DNA from: Acidobacteria bacterium RIFCSPLOWO2_12_FULL_66_21
Lineage (GTDB): Bacteria > Acidobacteriota > Vicinamibacteria > Vicinamibacterales > 2-12-FULL-66-21
Assembly: GCA_001767455.1 (NCBI GenBank)
Contig: MELC01000024.1
Coordinates: forward strand, 124,001 to 188,000
DNA length: 64,000 bases
Direction: 5' to 3'
In this document: positions 43,757-51,977 of the stretch, piece after piece
Layout of the letters: every line of letters begins with the position of its first letter
How positions within the stretch are numbered: the first letter of the stretch is position 1
Notes under the pieces: model-generated
What the model was told of the DNA's origin: nothing
Databases searched by the model: none
The model's input: the letters and a program-made list of their open reading frames with translations, nothing else
Translations under genes and position numbers: made by a program

Positions 43757-44962
43757 ATGGCCTTAGTGGGGCTCGGCGTCACCGGCGGGATCGGGGCTTA
43801 CAAAGCCGTCGAAGTCGCGCGCGCGCTCCAGAAGCGCGGTCACGACGTCGTCGCGATCATGACGCGCACGGCGCGCCGGTTCGTTGGCGAGGTCACGTTC
43901 GAGGCCATCACCAGGCGGCGCGTCATCGTCGACCAGTTCGCGCGCGGCGCGAACGCCGACATCGAGCACATCTCGCTGGCCTCGGACATCGCGCTGCTGC
44001 TCGTGGCGCCGGCGACGGCGAACGTCATCGGCAAGTTTGCCAACGGCATCGCCGATGATTTTCTGAGCTCGCTGTATCTCGCCACGCGCGCGCCCGTGCT
44101 GATGGCGCCCGCCATGAACACGAACATGCTGGAGCACGAGGCGGTCCGCCGGAACCTCGCGACGCTCGGCGCCCGCGGCGTGCGGTTCGTCGATCCCGGG
44201 CAGGGCTGCCTGGCGTGCGGCTGGATTGGCAAGGGACGGCTCGCGGAGCCGGACGATATCGCGGAGGCGGCCGACCGCCTGCTCCAGCCGGGAGGCTCCC
44301 TGCTCGGCCGGCTCGTCGTGGTGTCAGCCGGGCCGACCTACGAGGACATCGACGCGGTGCGGTTCATCGGCAACCGGTCGAGCGGCAAGATGGGCTATGC
44401 GATCGCGGGCGAGGCGGCGCGGCGCGGCGCCCGGGTCGTCCTGGTTTCGGGCCCGTCACACGTCGAGCCGCCCCTTGGGGTGGAGGTGGTGTCGGTGCGC
44501 AGCGCCCGTGACATGCACAAGGCCATCGCGAGCCACGCCGGCAGCGCCGACATCGTCATCATGGCGGCCGCGGTCGCCGACTATACGCCGGTCGCGCCAG
44601 CGGAGGGGAAGATCGAGAAGGGCGCCGAGCCGCTCGAGCTGCGGCTCGTGAGGACCACGGATATCCTGGAGCAGCTCGGGAAGGCGAGAGGCTCCGATTC
44701 GAGACCGGTGCTTGTCGGCTTTGCGGCCGAGAGCGGGGATCCGGTGGCGCGCGGACGCGAGAAGCTCGGCCGAAAGAGCGCCGATCTCATCGTGGCCAAC
44801 GACATCTCGCGCGCCGACGCCGGCTTCGACGCCGACACGAATGCCGTCACCATCGTCTCGGCGACCGGGGACCAGATCGTGCCGCTCGCGTCCAAGTCGG
44901 CCGTCGCGGCGACCATCCTCGACCGCGCGGAGGAACTGCTGAACGCCGGGCTGCACACGTGA
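43757..44962 (+). CDS. coaBC: Bifunctional phosphopantothenoylcysteine decarboxylase/synthetase
   Basis: 401 residues. The N-terminal CoaC flavoprotein half (about 1-180) has GVTGGIGAYKAVEVAR, the active-site PAMNTNMLEH near 115 and GCLACGWIGKGRL near 150, whose Cys is catalytic. The C-terminal CoaB half has VVSAGPTYEDIDAVRFIGN and RSSGKMGYAIA near 210, then KIEKGAEPLEL. It makes 4'-phosphopantetheine from 4'-phosphopantothenate and cysteine on the way to CoA. The start is the ATG at 43757 after AAGGACTGG. A hairpin follows directly. Confidence 0.95.
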   Translation: MALVGLGVTGGIGAYKAVEVARALQKRGHDVVAIMTRTARRFVGEVTFEAITRRRVIVDQFARGANADIEHISLASDIALLLVAPATANVIGKFANGIADDFLSSLYLATRAPVLMAPAMNTNMLEHEAVRRNLATLGARGVRFVDPGQGCLACGWIGKGRLAEPDDIAEAADRLLQPGGSLLGRLVVVSAGPTYEDIDAVRFIGNRSSGKMGYAIAGEAARRGARVVLVSGPSHVEPPLGVEVVSVRSARDMHKAIASHAGSADIVIMAAAVADYTPVAPAEGKIEKGAEPLELRLVRTTDILEQLGKARGSDSRPVLVGFAAESGDPVARGREKLGRKSADLIVANDISRADAGFDADTNAVTIVSATGDQIVPLASKSAVAATILDRAEELLNAGLHT

Positions 44963-44965
44963 AAT

Positions 44966-44993
44966 GTAAGGGCCGTTCGCGAACGGCCCCTAC
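44966..44993 (+). terminator. Palindromic hairpin after coaBC
   Basis: GGGCCGTTCG (44970-44979) followed immediately by CGAACGGCCC (44980-44989) is a perfect 20-base palindrome extended by GTA and TAC. It begins four bases after the coaBC stop. No T run follows, so readthrough to the next genes is possible. Confidence 0.6.
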
Positions 44994-45043
44994 AAGAACC
45001 TTGTAGAACCTCGTAGAACCCTGTAGAACCTTGTAGAACCTCG
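44994..45043. repeat. Tandem TTGTAGAACC array
   Basis: Five direct copies of a ten-base unit, TTGTAGAACC, TCGTAGAACC, CTGTAGAACC, TTGTAGAACC and the leading AAGAACC, end 12 bases before the glycosylase start. Unlike the other arrays it has no inverted half, though the adjoining hairpin is palindromic. Confidence 0.8.
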
Positions 45044-45055
45044 AGTATCTTGCCT

Positions 45056-45823
45056 GTGTCCGACCTCACCGATCACCTCCGCTTCTACCAGGACCTCGGC
45101 GTTGCCGGCGTGAGCCGCGATCCGAAGTGGCGGGCACGTATCGATTCGCGTCGCGAGCGCGGCGCGGAAGATCAGCCCGTACGCGATGACGCCACACTCG
45201 TTCCGGAGGCGGGACTGGGCCAGCCGGTCACGATCGCGCGCTCGGCGGCCGAGGCGCTCGCGGCGATCCGCGAGGACCTCGGCGACTGCACCCGGTGCAA
45301 GCTCCACACGCAGGGCCGCCGGCAGATTGTGTTCGGCGTCGGCAGCCCTGATGCCGAGCTCATGTTCGTGGGCGAAGCCCCTGGAGCCGACGAAGACGTG
45401 CAGGGCATTCCGTTTGTCGGCCGCGCCGGGCAGCTCCTGACGAAGATGATCGAGGCGATGGGCCTCAGGCGCGACGAGGTGTACATCGCGAACGTGATCA
45501 AGTGCCGCCCGCCGGGCAACCGGAATCCCGAGCCCGATGAAATCGCCAGTTGCGAGCCGTTCCTGATCCGGCAGATTGCCGCGATCAACCCGAAAGTGAT
45601 CGTCGCGCTCGGAGCATTCGCGGCAAAGACGCTGACCAAGACCGATGCGCCGATCTCGCGGCTGCGCGGGCGCGCGTTCGAGTATGCCGGCGCCACGCTG
45701 ATCCCCACGTTCCACCCGTCGTTCCTCCTGCGCAGCCCCGGCTACAAGCGGGAGGCGTGGGAGGATCTCAAGAAAGCGCTGGCCGCCCTCGGCCGAGAAC
45801 TGCCCCGGCCCGCCGGCTCGTAG
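45056..45823 (+). CDS. Family 4 uracil-DNA glycosylase
   Basis: 255 residues from GTG 45056; a TTG at 45050 is the alternative. An N-terminal extension of about 75 residues ([18 protein letters not shown]) precedes the catalytic domain. The Fe-S cluster ligands are CTRCKLH, the Cys of [11 protein letters not shown], and IASCEPF. The glycosylase motif [20 protein letters not shown] is near 110, and the second motif HPSFLL near 220. It removes uracil from DNA ahead of base-excision repair. A repeat array occupies the leader, and priA starts three bases downstream. Confidence 0.93.
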   Translation: MSDLTDHLRFYQDLGVAGVSRDPKWRARIDSRRERGAEDQPVRDDATLVPEAGLGQPVTIARSAAEALAAIREDLGDCTRCKLHTQGRRQIVFGVGSPDAELMFVGEAPGADEDVQGIPFVGRAGQLLTKMIEAMGLRRDEVYIANVIKCRPPGNRNPEPDEIASCEPFLIRQIAAINPKVIVALGAFAAKTLTKTDAPISRLRGRAFEYAGATLIPTFHPSFLLRSPGYKREAWEDLKKALAALGRELPRPAGS

Positions 45824-45826
45824 GCC

Positions 45827-48118
45827 ATGCGCCTGGTCCGCGTCGCCGTTCCCGTGCCCGCGCTCGACGCGCTGACGTATTCCGTTCCGGACGGCGTCGC
45901 GGATCCGCCCGTCGGCGCCCGCGTACTGGTGCCCCTCGGTAACCGGATCATCACGGGCTGCGTGCTGGATTCCGAGTCGAGCGCCGAGCGCCGAGCGCCG
46001 AGCGCCCGGGGCGACAACTCCCAACTGTCAAGCCCCAACCTCCAACTCCAAACTTCAAACTCCAAACTCCAAACGTCCAATGCCGGAATCAAGCCGATCA
46101 TCGAGGTCCTCGATGGCGGGCCTTTTCTGCCGACAGACGTTCTGAAGCTCGCGACGTGGGTATCGAACTACTACGCGTGCGGTATCGGCGACGCGATTGC
46201 CGCTGCCATGCCGCCATGGGCCCTGAAGGGCGTTCGGTCCAGGTTCCGCACGACGCGCGTCGCCGCGCTCACGGTGCAGGGACACGACTCGCGGGACCTG
46301 CGGCTCGGCGCCAGGCAGCGGGAAGCGCTCGACCTGCTTGCGGGCTCGCCTGACGGCATGGACACCGCGGAGCTCGCCGAGCGGGGCATCGGCGCCGCGA
46401 CGCTGCGGCGTCTCGCGTCGCTGGGCCTGGTCCGCCTGTCACGGCGCGCCGTCGAGCGCGACCCGTTCCACCGCGGCGCGATGATGAGCGCCGTGGCCCG
46501 CACGCCCCACACGCTGACGGCGGAGCAGGCGGACGCCTTCGAGCAACTGCGCGAGCTCGTGGCGCGGCAGTCCTTCCAGGCCGTGTTGCTGCACGGCGTC
46601 ACCGGCAGCGGGAAGACCGAGCTCTACCTGCGTCTTGCCGAGGAAGTCCGCCGGCTCGGACGCGGCGTCCTGCTGCTCGTGCCGGAGATCGCGCTCACGC
46701 CGGCGGTCGCGGGTCTGTTTCGCGCGGCCTTCGGCCAGCGGGTGGCGATCCAGCACAGCGGCCTGTCCGACGGCGAGCGTCACGACCAGTGGCAGCGCAT
46801 CCGCCGCGGCGAGGTCGACGTCGTGGTTGGCACCCGGTCGGCCGTGTTCGCCCCGCTCCCTTCGATCGGCCTGATCATCGTCGACGAGGAGCACGACGGC
46901 TCGTACAAGCAGGAAGAGAGCCCGCGCTATCACGGCAGGGACGTGGCGGTCGTGCGCGCGCGCGAGTCGGCCGCGCTCGTGGTGCTCGGCTCGGCCACGC
47001 CGGCGATGGAGAGCTTCCAGAACGCGCAATCCGGCCGCTACACGCTGCTGTCGCTCGAAAGGCGGGTGCTCGACCGCCCGATGGCCGCCGTGCGCATCGT
47101 CGACATGCGCGAGGAGTACGCGGCAGCGGGGCCCGATGTGACGCTCAGCGCGACATTGACCGAGGCGCTCGCCGAACGTCTCGAGCGGCGCGAGCAGGCC
47201 ATCGTGCTGCTGAACCGCCGCGGATTCGCGACCGCTGTGTTCTGCCGGCAGTGCGCCGCGACGCTGGAATGCCCGAACTGCAGCGTGACGCTGACCGTCC
47301 ATCGCGCCGCGCGCCGGGCGCGCTGCCACTACTGCAACTATTCAACGGGGATCCCGAAGACCTGCGCCCACTGCGCGGGTCCGTATCTGGAGCAGACCGG
47401 GTTCGGGACGGAGCGGATCGAGGCGGACATCCGGGAGCGGTTCCCGGCGGCGCGCGTCGCGCGGGTCGATCGCGACACGGTCCGGAAGCGCGGCGCCATC
47501 GCCGGCGTGCTGGAGCGCTTCGCGGAAGGGGAGCTCGACGTGCTCGTCGGCACGCAGATGATTGCGAAGGGACACGACTTCCCGCGCGTGACGCTCGTCG
47601 GCGTGATTTCAGCCGACGTCGGCCTTGGCCTGGCGGACTTCCGCGCCGGTGAACGGACCTTTCAGCTGCTGACCCAGGTGGCGGGGCGCGCGGGGCGCGG
47701 CGAGATTCCCGGCGAAGCGATCGTGCAGACGCTCTATCCGCACCACTACAGCATCCGGCACGCCTGCCGCCAGGACTACCAGTCGTTCTTCGCGGAGGAA
47801 CTGGCGTTCCGCACGGCGATGCGCTACCCGCCGGCCGTCGCCCTCATCAACGTCATCGTCAAGGCGCGCACCGAGCAGGCGGCGATGGAGGACGCCGGAG
47901 CGCTGGCCGGCGCGCTGCGCATCGGCGGCGAGCCTTACCGCGTGCTGGGGCCCGCCCCCGCGCCTCTGAGCCGGCTGAAAGGGGAGCACCGCGCGCAGTT
48001 CTTCATCAAGGGCACGCACCGCACGTCCATGAAGAACGCGCTCGTGACGGTCCTTGCCTCGCGCCCCGAGATTCGGCGACGGACGATCGTGGATGTTGAT
48101 CCGATGAGCGTCCTGTGA
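45827..48118 (+). CDS. priA: Primosomal replication-restart helicase PriA
   Basis: 763 residues. The N-terminal DNA-binding domain (1-140) contains ALTYSVPDG and VLVPLGNRIITGCVLD. Walker A GVTGSGKTELYLRL is near 257, the DEEH box in LIIVDEEHDGSYKQEESPRY near 352, and the zinc-binding cysteines CRQC, CPNC, CHYC and CAHC near 474-515. The helicase motif GTQMIAKGHDFPRVTLVG and a C-terminal domain follow. It reloads the replisome at stalled forks. Oddity: residues of about 45-86 are translated from repeat-array DNA (SNSKLQTSNAG) and look like an in-frame insertion between two strands of the N-terminal domain. Confidence 0.95.
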   Translation: MRLVRVAVPVPALDALTYSVPDGVADPPVGARVLVPLGNRIITGCVLDSESSAERRAPSARGDNSQLSSPNLQLQTSNSKLQTSNAGIKPIIEVLDGGPFLPTDVLKLATWVSNYYACGIGDAIAAAMPPWALKGVRSRFRTTRVAALTVQGHDSRDLRLGARQREALDLLAGSPDGMDTAELAERGIGAATLRRLASLGLVRLSRRAVERDPFHRGAMMSAVARTPHTLTAEQADAFEQLRELVARQSFQAVLLHGVTGSGKTELYLRLAEEVRRLGRGVLLLVPEIALTPAVAGLFRAAFGQRVAIQHSGLSDGERHDQWQRIRRGEVDVVVGTRSAVFAPLPSIGLIIVDEEHDGSYKQEESPRYHGRDVAVVRARESAALVVLGSATPAMESFQNAQSGRYTLLSLERRVLDRPMAAVRIVDMREEYAAAGPDVTLSATLTEALAERLERREQAIVLLNRRGFATAVFCRQCAATLECPNCSVTLTVHRAARRARCHYCNYSTGIPKTCAHCAGPYLEQTGFGTERIEADIRERFPAARVARVDRDTVRKRGAIAGVLERFAEGELDVLVGTQMIAKGHDFPRVTLVGVISADVGLGLADFRAGERTFQLLTQVAGRAGRGEIPGEAIVQTLYPHHYSIRHACRQDYQSFFAEELAFRTAMRYPPAVALINVIVKARTEQAAMEDAGALAGALRIGGEPYRVLGPAPAPLSRLKGEHRAQFFIKGTHRTSMKNALVTVLASRPEIRRRTIVDVDPMSVL
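45967..46083. repeat. Repeat array inside the priA reading frame
   Basis: GAGCGCC is repeated four to five times (45972-46007), followed by CCAACCTCCAACTCCAAACT and CTCCAAACTCCAAACG. The second part is the same word family as the junction arrays at 8201, 17071 and 51371. The total keeps the priA frame open. Confidence 0.85.
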
Positions 48119-48629
48119 GACGCAAGCGGTGAAATGTCGAACGCAGACCGTTAAACGTAGAACGCGAAATCACCAAGGACCGGACATTCTAGGTTCGTCT
48201 CTGTGTAACGTGTCGAGAGATCCAGCGGTCGTGTCCCGCTGCACGCGCCGACGGCTTTCATTGCACGAAGACCACGAAGCTCACGAAGTTCACGAAGACT
48301 GCAAGACAGCAAGACAGAAGAACAGCACGAAGCGGGCGGGAGTACTGATACGGCTGGACCGTCGAGCGCCGGCCACAATCACGCCTGAGGCCGGCGGTGC
48401 AGGACAGCCGGAACCCGCAAATGCAAACAGCTCGGGATCGAATGCTGCTTGCGTTTGCGGGTTCCGACTGTCCTTGCCGCGCTGCGCGCGGCTCGACGGT
48501 TCAGCCCGCTGCGTGAGTGTCTTCGTGACCTTGGTGTCCTTCGTGAGCTTCCTGAAAAGCCGTGGCCTGTCTCAGCGTGGTTCCGGGAGAACCTCGCTGA
48601 ACGAAGACCTAAGTTCTACATTCTACGTT
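48119..48629. repeat. 511-base nested palindromic junction without a supported gene
   Basis: Matching inverted pairs are nested from the outside in. ACGTAGAACGC words (48125-48170) face TTCTACATTCTACG (48611-48630). CACGAAGACCACGAAGCTCA (48264-48300) faces GTCTTCGTGACCTTGGTG (48517-48545). TGGACCGTCGAGCG faces GCTCGACGGTTCAG. CAGGACAG plus GGAACCCGCAAATGCAAA face TTTGCGGGTTCCG plus CTGTCC. The junction is convergent (priA and the M50 protease). Open frames crossing it show no family features. Confidence 0.85.
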
Positions 48630-49664
48630 TCACGGGTTTCGCACGAGATCGTACGGTTCGATCGGAACCGGAGTGAAGCACAACACCAGGATGACGAGCG
48701 CGACGACTGCGAGGATGGTGCGTCCGGCGCCGAGCCGCTCGTACTCGTCAATCACGCGCGGATGGCGCGGGCCGAGCACGAGGAGCATCGCGAGCATCAT
48801 GACCGTCATGAACAGCCAGCTCAGGGAGATGTACGTCATGACCATCGCGGACGCGACGGTGGCGATCGAAAGCGGCGTGGACCAGCGCCTCAACGTCGCG
48901 TAGCTGATGTGTCCCCCGTCGAGTTGTCCGAACGGCAGCAGGTTCAGCGCGGTCGCGAGCAGCCCGAACCATGCGGCAAAGGCCATCGGATGCATGTTAA
49001 AGGTATAGCCCGCCGGGATGGTGCCGAACACGGCGGTCGCGGCAAGCTGGAACATCAACGGCAAGCCGATTGACAACCCGCTGCCCGTGGTCGGCTCGGG
49101 GATGATCGGCGACATCGACAGGCCCAGAAACAGCGCGGGCACGAGGACGGCGAATCCGGCAATCGGTCCCGCGATACCGATGTCGAAGAGAACGCGCCGG
49201 TTCGGAAACGCTTCCCTGATCTTGATGACGGCGCCGAGCGTGCCGGTGATCGGCAAGGGAGCCGGAATGAAATACGGCAGCGTCGCGTCGACGTTGTACC
49301 GCCGGCAGAGCAGGTAGTGGCCCATCTCGTGGGAGCCGAGGATGGCCAGGAGGGTTCCGCTGTACCAGAGGCCCCTCGCCAGCAGCCGCCAGTCGAACCG
49401 GTCGAATTCAGGACTGCGGCGGCCGAACTCCGACAGGTAAGATTGGTAGTGTGCAGCCCCGGCCAGCATCGTCGTCAGGAGCGTTACGACGAACAACAGC
49501 AGGTGGACCCACAGGCGGCTGCGGAACTTTGGCGGGAGTGGGGTCCACCGCCCATCGAAAACGGGAGGACTCCATTCGCGGCCGTCGCGGGGCGAAGTTC
49601 CAGTGAACGGGTCCTCGGGAAGCGAAGGCTCTGGAAGGTCCGAGCCGTCAGGCGGATACGGCAA
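48630..49664 (-). CDS. Site-2-protease-like M50 membrane metallopeptidase
   Basis: 344 residues. A Pro-rich cytosolic head (1-45) is followed by six to seven transmembrane helices. The zinc-binding HExxH is in ILGSHEMGHYLL near 110, and the third ligand is in LNLLPFGQLDGGHIS near 245. An intramembrane GIAGPIAGFAVLVP segment lies between them. S2P proteases cut membrane-bound regulators or signal peptides. The substrate is unknown; no anti-sigma factor is nearby. It shares its upstream edge with HU (stop of HU at 49665), so HU and this gene are probably one transcript. The first residues overlap nothing else. Confidence 0.9.
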   Translation of the reverse strand: MPYPPDGSDLPEPSLPEDPFTGTSPRDGREWSPPVFDGRWTPLPPKFRSRLWVHLLLFVVTLLTTMLAGAAHYQSYLSEFGRRSPEFDRFDWRLLARGLWYSGTLLAILGSHEMGHYLLCRRYNVDATLPYFIPAPLPITGTLGAVIKIREAFPNRRVLFDIGIAGPIAGFAVLVPALFLGLSMSPIIPEPTTGSGLSIGLPLMFQLAATAVFGTIPAGYTFNMHPMAFAAWFGLLATALNLLPFGQLDGGHISYATLRRWSTPLSIATVASAMVMTYISLSWLFMTVMMLAMLLVLGPRHPRVIDEYERLGAGRTILAVVALVILVLCFTPVPIEPYDLVRNP

Positions 49665-49937
49665 TCACCCTCCGATGTTCTGGAGGTCTTTGCCGGGCTT
49701 GAAGCGGATGGTGCGCCCGGGCGGAATGCGGACTTCCTTGCCGGTGCGCGGGTTCCGGCCGATCCCGCGCTTTCTCGGCTTCACCTGGAAGACGCCGAAT
49801 CCGCGCAGCTCGATTCGTTCGCCGCGCTGCATCGACAGGCGCATCGCGTCGAAGACGGCATCCACGGCCACCTCGGCCTTGACCTTGGTAATGTCGGCCA
49901 TTTTGGACACCTCGTTGACGATGTCAACCTTGATCAT
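49665..49937 (-). CDS. HU/IHF-family DNA-binding protein
   Basis: 90 residues of standard HU length. The N-terminal helices are MIKVDIVNEVSKMADITKV. The beta-saddle and arm carry RIELRGFGVFQVKPRKRG and RNPRTGKEVRIPPGRTIRFK with the intercalating Pro near 63, and the C-terminal helix is short. It bends and compacts DNA. It has the best promoter in the window and a GAGGAG ribosome site, as expected for an abundant protein. The C-terminal NIGG is directly followed by the start of the protease gene. Confidence 0.95.
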   Translation of the reverse strand: MIKVDIVNEVSKMADITKVKAEVAVDAVFDAMRLSMQRGERIELRGFGVFQVKPRKRGIGRNPRTGKEVRIPPGRTIRFKPGKDLQNIGG

Positions 49938-49965
49938 GCTTAGGCGCTCCTCAGGATTTGTAACT

Positions 49966-49994
49966 ACTATAAATACCGTAACTTACACTGTCAA
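49966..49994 (-). promoter_or_regulatory. Strong sigma-70 promoter of HU
   Basis: On the minus strand TTGACA (49994-49989) is followed by exactly 17 bases and TATAGT (49971-49966), a near-consensus pair. The start codon is 29 bases beyond the -10 box. The AT-rich spacer stands out against the GC-rich background. Confidence 0.85.
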
Positions 49995-50019
49995 GCCCCG
50001 TGCTAACTAGCATTATTCC

Positions 50020-51372
50020 ATGTCCCTGAAACGCGCCTCGGCCGGACCCACGGTCGTGCTTGTCGGCCGGCCCAACGTCGGAAAGTCCACGCTCTTCAAC
50101 CGCATCACGAATTCGCGGCGCTCCATTGTCACGTCCATCGCAGGCACGACTCGCGACGTCATTTCTCTGCCCGCCGAGTGGCAGGGGACCACGTTCACGC
50201 TCGTGGACACCGGGGGAATGTTCGGCGCGAGCGAGGATCCGCTGCACGAGCTGGTGGTGATTGCGGGGCGCCGCGCGCTCGAGACGGCCGACGTTGTCGT
50301 GTTCGTGGTGGACGGCCGGGAAGGGCTCGTGCCAGCCGATCAGGAGATTGCCGCCGGCCTGCGGTCCGTCGCCGTGCCTGTCCTGATGGCGGTGAACAAG
50401 ACCGACGACAAGCGCGCGCGGGGACGGTCGGCCGAGTTCTACCAGCTCGGTTTTGAGCCGGTGGTCGAACTGGCGGCCGAGCACGGCGAAGGCGTCGGGG
50501 ACCTGCTCGACGAGATCATCCAGCGGTTTCCGGCGCGGCGGGGCCTCGGCGAGTCCCCGGACAGGCCCGAACAGACGGCCGTGGCGATCGTGGGACGGCC
50601 GAACGTCGGCAAGTCATCGCTCCTCAACCGGTTGCTGCGAGAGGAACGCTCCATCGTCAGCGACACGCCGGGCACCACGCGGGACACGGTCGACGCGGTC
50701 CTCAAATGGCATCACCGCATCTTCCGCATCGTGGATACGGCCGGAATCAGGCGGGCGGGGCGCGTGGCGCGCAGCGGCCAGCTCGAATCCCTGAGCGTCA
50801 TCCTCGCGCGGCGCGCGATCGAGCAGGCGGATGTCGCGGTGCTCATCGTGGACAGTTCCGAAGGAGCCGCCGACCAGGACGCGACGATCGCCGGCGAAGC
50901 GGAAAAGGCGGGCTGCGGGATCATCATCGCCGCGAACAAGTGGGACCTGATGAAGGGACGCGGCCCGGATTTCTCGAAGGAGTTCGACGACCAGCTTCGG
51001 CAGCAGATGAAGTTCCTCGATTACGCGCCGATCCTGCACATTTCGGCCTCCACCGGGGAACGGACGCCGAAGCTGCTCGAGACGATCGACAAGGTGGCTG
51101 AGGCGCGGGTGAAGCGGATTTCGACCGGCGAGCTGAACCGGTTCATTCAGGCCGTGACCGCCGTGCACCCGCCGGCCAGCCCCGGCAAGCGCGAGGTGCG
51201 CATCATGTATGCGACGCAGAAGGGCGTCGCGCCGCCGACCTTCGTGCTGTTCACGAACATCGCGACAGAGTTTCACTTCTCCTACCAGCGGTTCCTCGTC
51301 AATCGCCTGCGCGAGTCGTTCGGGTTCATAGGCACGCCCATACGGCTGCAGGTCAGGAAGAGGGAACGATAG
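50020..51372 (+). CDS. der: Ribosome-assembly GTPase Der (EngA)
   Basis: 450 residues with two tandem G domains and a KH-like C-terminal domain, the unique Der layout. G domain 1 has GRPNVGKSTLFNRI near residue 13 and VDTGGMF near 64. G domain 2 has GRPNVGKSSLLNRL near 192, DTAGIRR near 241 and NKWD near 307. The KH-like domain begins near 355 with TGELNRFIQAVTA. It is needed for 50S subunit maturation. It is divergent from HU. Its TAG stop is the first bases of the inverted-repeat-bounded element at 51371-51977. Confidence 0.95.
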   Translation: MSLKRASAGPTVVLVGRPNVGKSTLFNRITNSRRSIVTSIAGTTRDVISLPAEWQGTTFTLVDTGGMFGASEDPLHELVVIAGRRALETADVVVFVVDGREGLVPADQEIAAGLRSVAVPVLMAVNKTDDKRARGRSAEFYQLGFEPVVELAAEHGEGVGDLLDEIIQRFPARRGLGESPDRPEQTAVAIVGRPNVGKSSLLNRLLREERSIVSDTPGTTRDTVDAVLKWHHRIFRIVDTAGIRRAGRVARSGQLESLSVILARRAIEQADVAVLIVDSSEGAADQDATIAGEAEKAGCGIIIAANKWDLMKGRGPDFSKEFDDQLRQQMKFLDYAPILHISASTGERTPKLLETIDKVAEARVKRISTGELNRFIQAVTAVHPPASPGKREVRIMYATQKGVAPPTFVLFTNIATEFHFSYQRFLVNRLRESFGFIGTPIRLQVRKRER

Positions 51373-51977
51373 TCAATTCCAAACTCCAAACTCCAAACTC
51401 CAAACTCCAAACTCCAAAGGCACTCCAAACTCCAAAGGCACTCCAAACTCCAAAGGCACTCCAAACTCCAAACGGTTCATTTGCCTTCGGACCTGCGGAT
51501 GATCGCTGCGACGATCTTCATGAGTTCCTCAGCTTCAATAAGCACGGGGTCATGGATCTGCGCGAGGAACCCGGTTTTGCGCAGGATTCGGAGGCGAAAT
51601 CTGGTCTCCTTGAGTTCGCGCAGCGTGATCTTCCTTTTCGCCCACCGGTCACGCTCGCTTGATGCGCTGTCGGCCTCCTCATAGTTGGCCCCGGCCGACG
51701 TCCCGCACCTCAATAGTTGCCCTGAAAGTTCAACCGCGACCGGACCGCGGGTGTGCAGGTACTGCACCAGCCGAACGACCGTGCACCCAAAGAGAAGTAG
51801 CCTTTCGCGCACATCGTAAGGCTTTTTCGGAATGTTCCAATCTGATTCGTCCATGTACCAGCACCGTCCGTGCCACATGCCAGTTGACAAGATCTGATCT
51901 GGATTTTGGAATTTGAACTTTGGAATTTGAATTGTGAAGTGCGTTTGGAGTTTGGAATTTGGAGTTTGGAATTGACT
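51371..51977. mobile_element. Element with inverted array ends and an S23-type ORF (proposed)
   Basis: The outer 35 bases at each end (51371-51405 and 51943-51977) are reverse complements with one mismatch. Both begin AGTCAATTCC, then CAAACTCC-type repeats. The left array runs to about 51475 and includes three copies of CACTCCAAACTCCAAAGG. The right array runs from about 51899. Between them is a single ORF for a four-helix-bundle protein. The ends overlap the stop codons of der on the left and the kinase on the right. There is no transposase. Calling it mobile is inference from structure; what is seen is the inverted ends, the ORF and the same words at other junctions. Confidence 0.55.
51477..51854 (-). 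CDS. Four-helix-bundle protein (S23 / 23S rRNA intervening-sequence family)
   Basis: 125 residues from the ATG at 51854 (MDESDWNIPKKPYDVRERLL); an ATG at 51878 is the alternative. LLLFGCTVVRLVQYLHTRGP, the core LLRCGTSAGANYEEADSAS near residue 50, and KITLRELKETRFRLRILRKT near 75 match the small all-helical S23 family. The family is known from ORFs in 23S rRNA intervening sequences, and its fold resembles the Avd accessory protein of diversity-generating retroelements. The molecular role is unknown, and oligomeric nucleic-acid binding is suspected. Here it is not in an rRNA gene but between inverted repeat arrays, and its TGA abuts the left array. Confidence 0.88.
   Translation of the reverse strand: MDESDWNIPKKPYDVRERLLLFGCTVVRLVQYLHTRGPVAVELSGQLLRCGTSAGANYEEADSASSERDRWAKRKITLRELKETRFRLRILRKTGFLAQIHDPVLIEAEELMKIVAAIIRRSEGK

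Noticed and set aside
48129-49073. ORF starting in the priA-M50 palindrome
   Set aside because: It is array translation followed by antisense of the M50 protease, with no family features.
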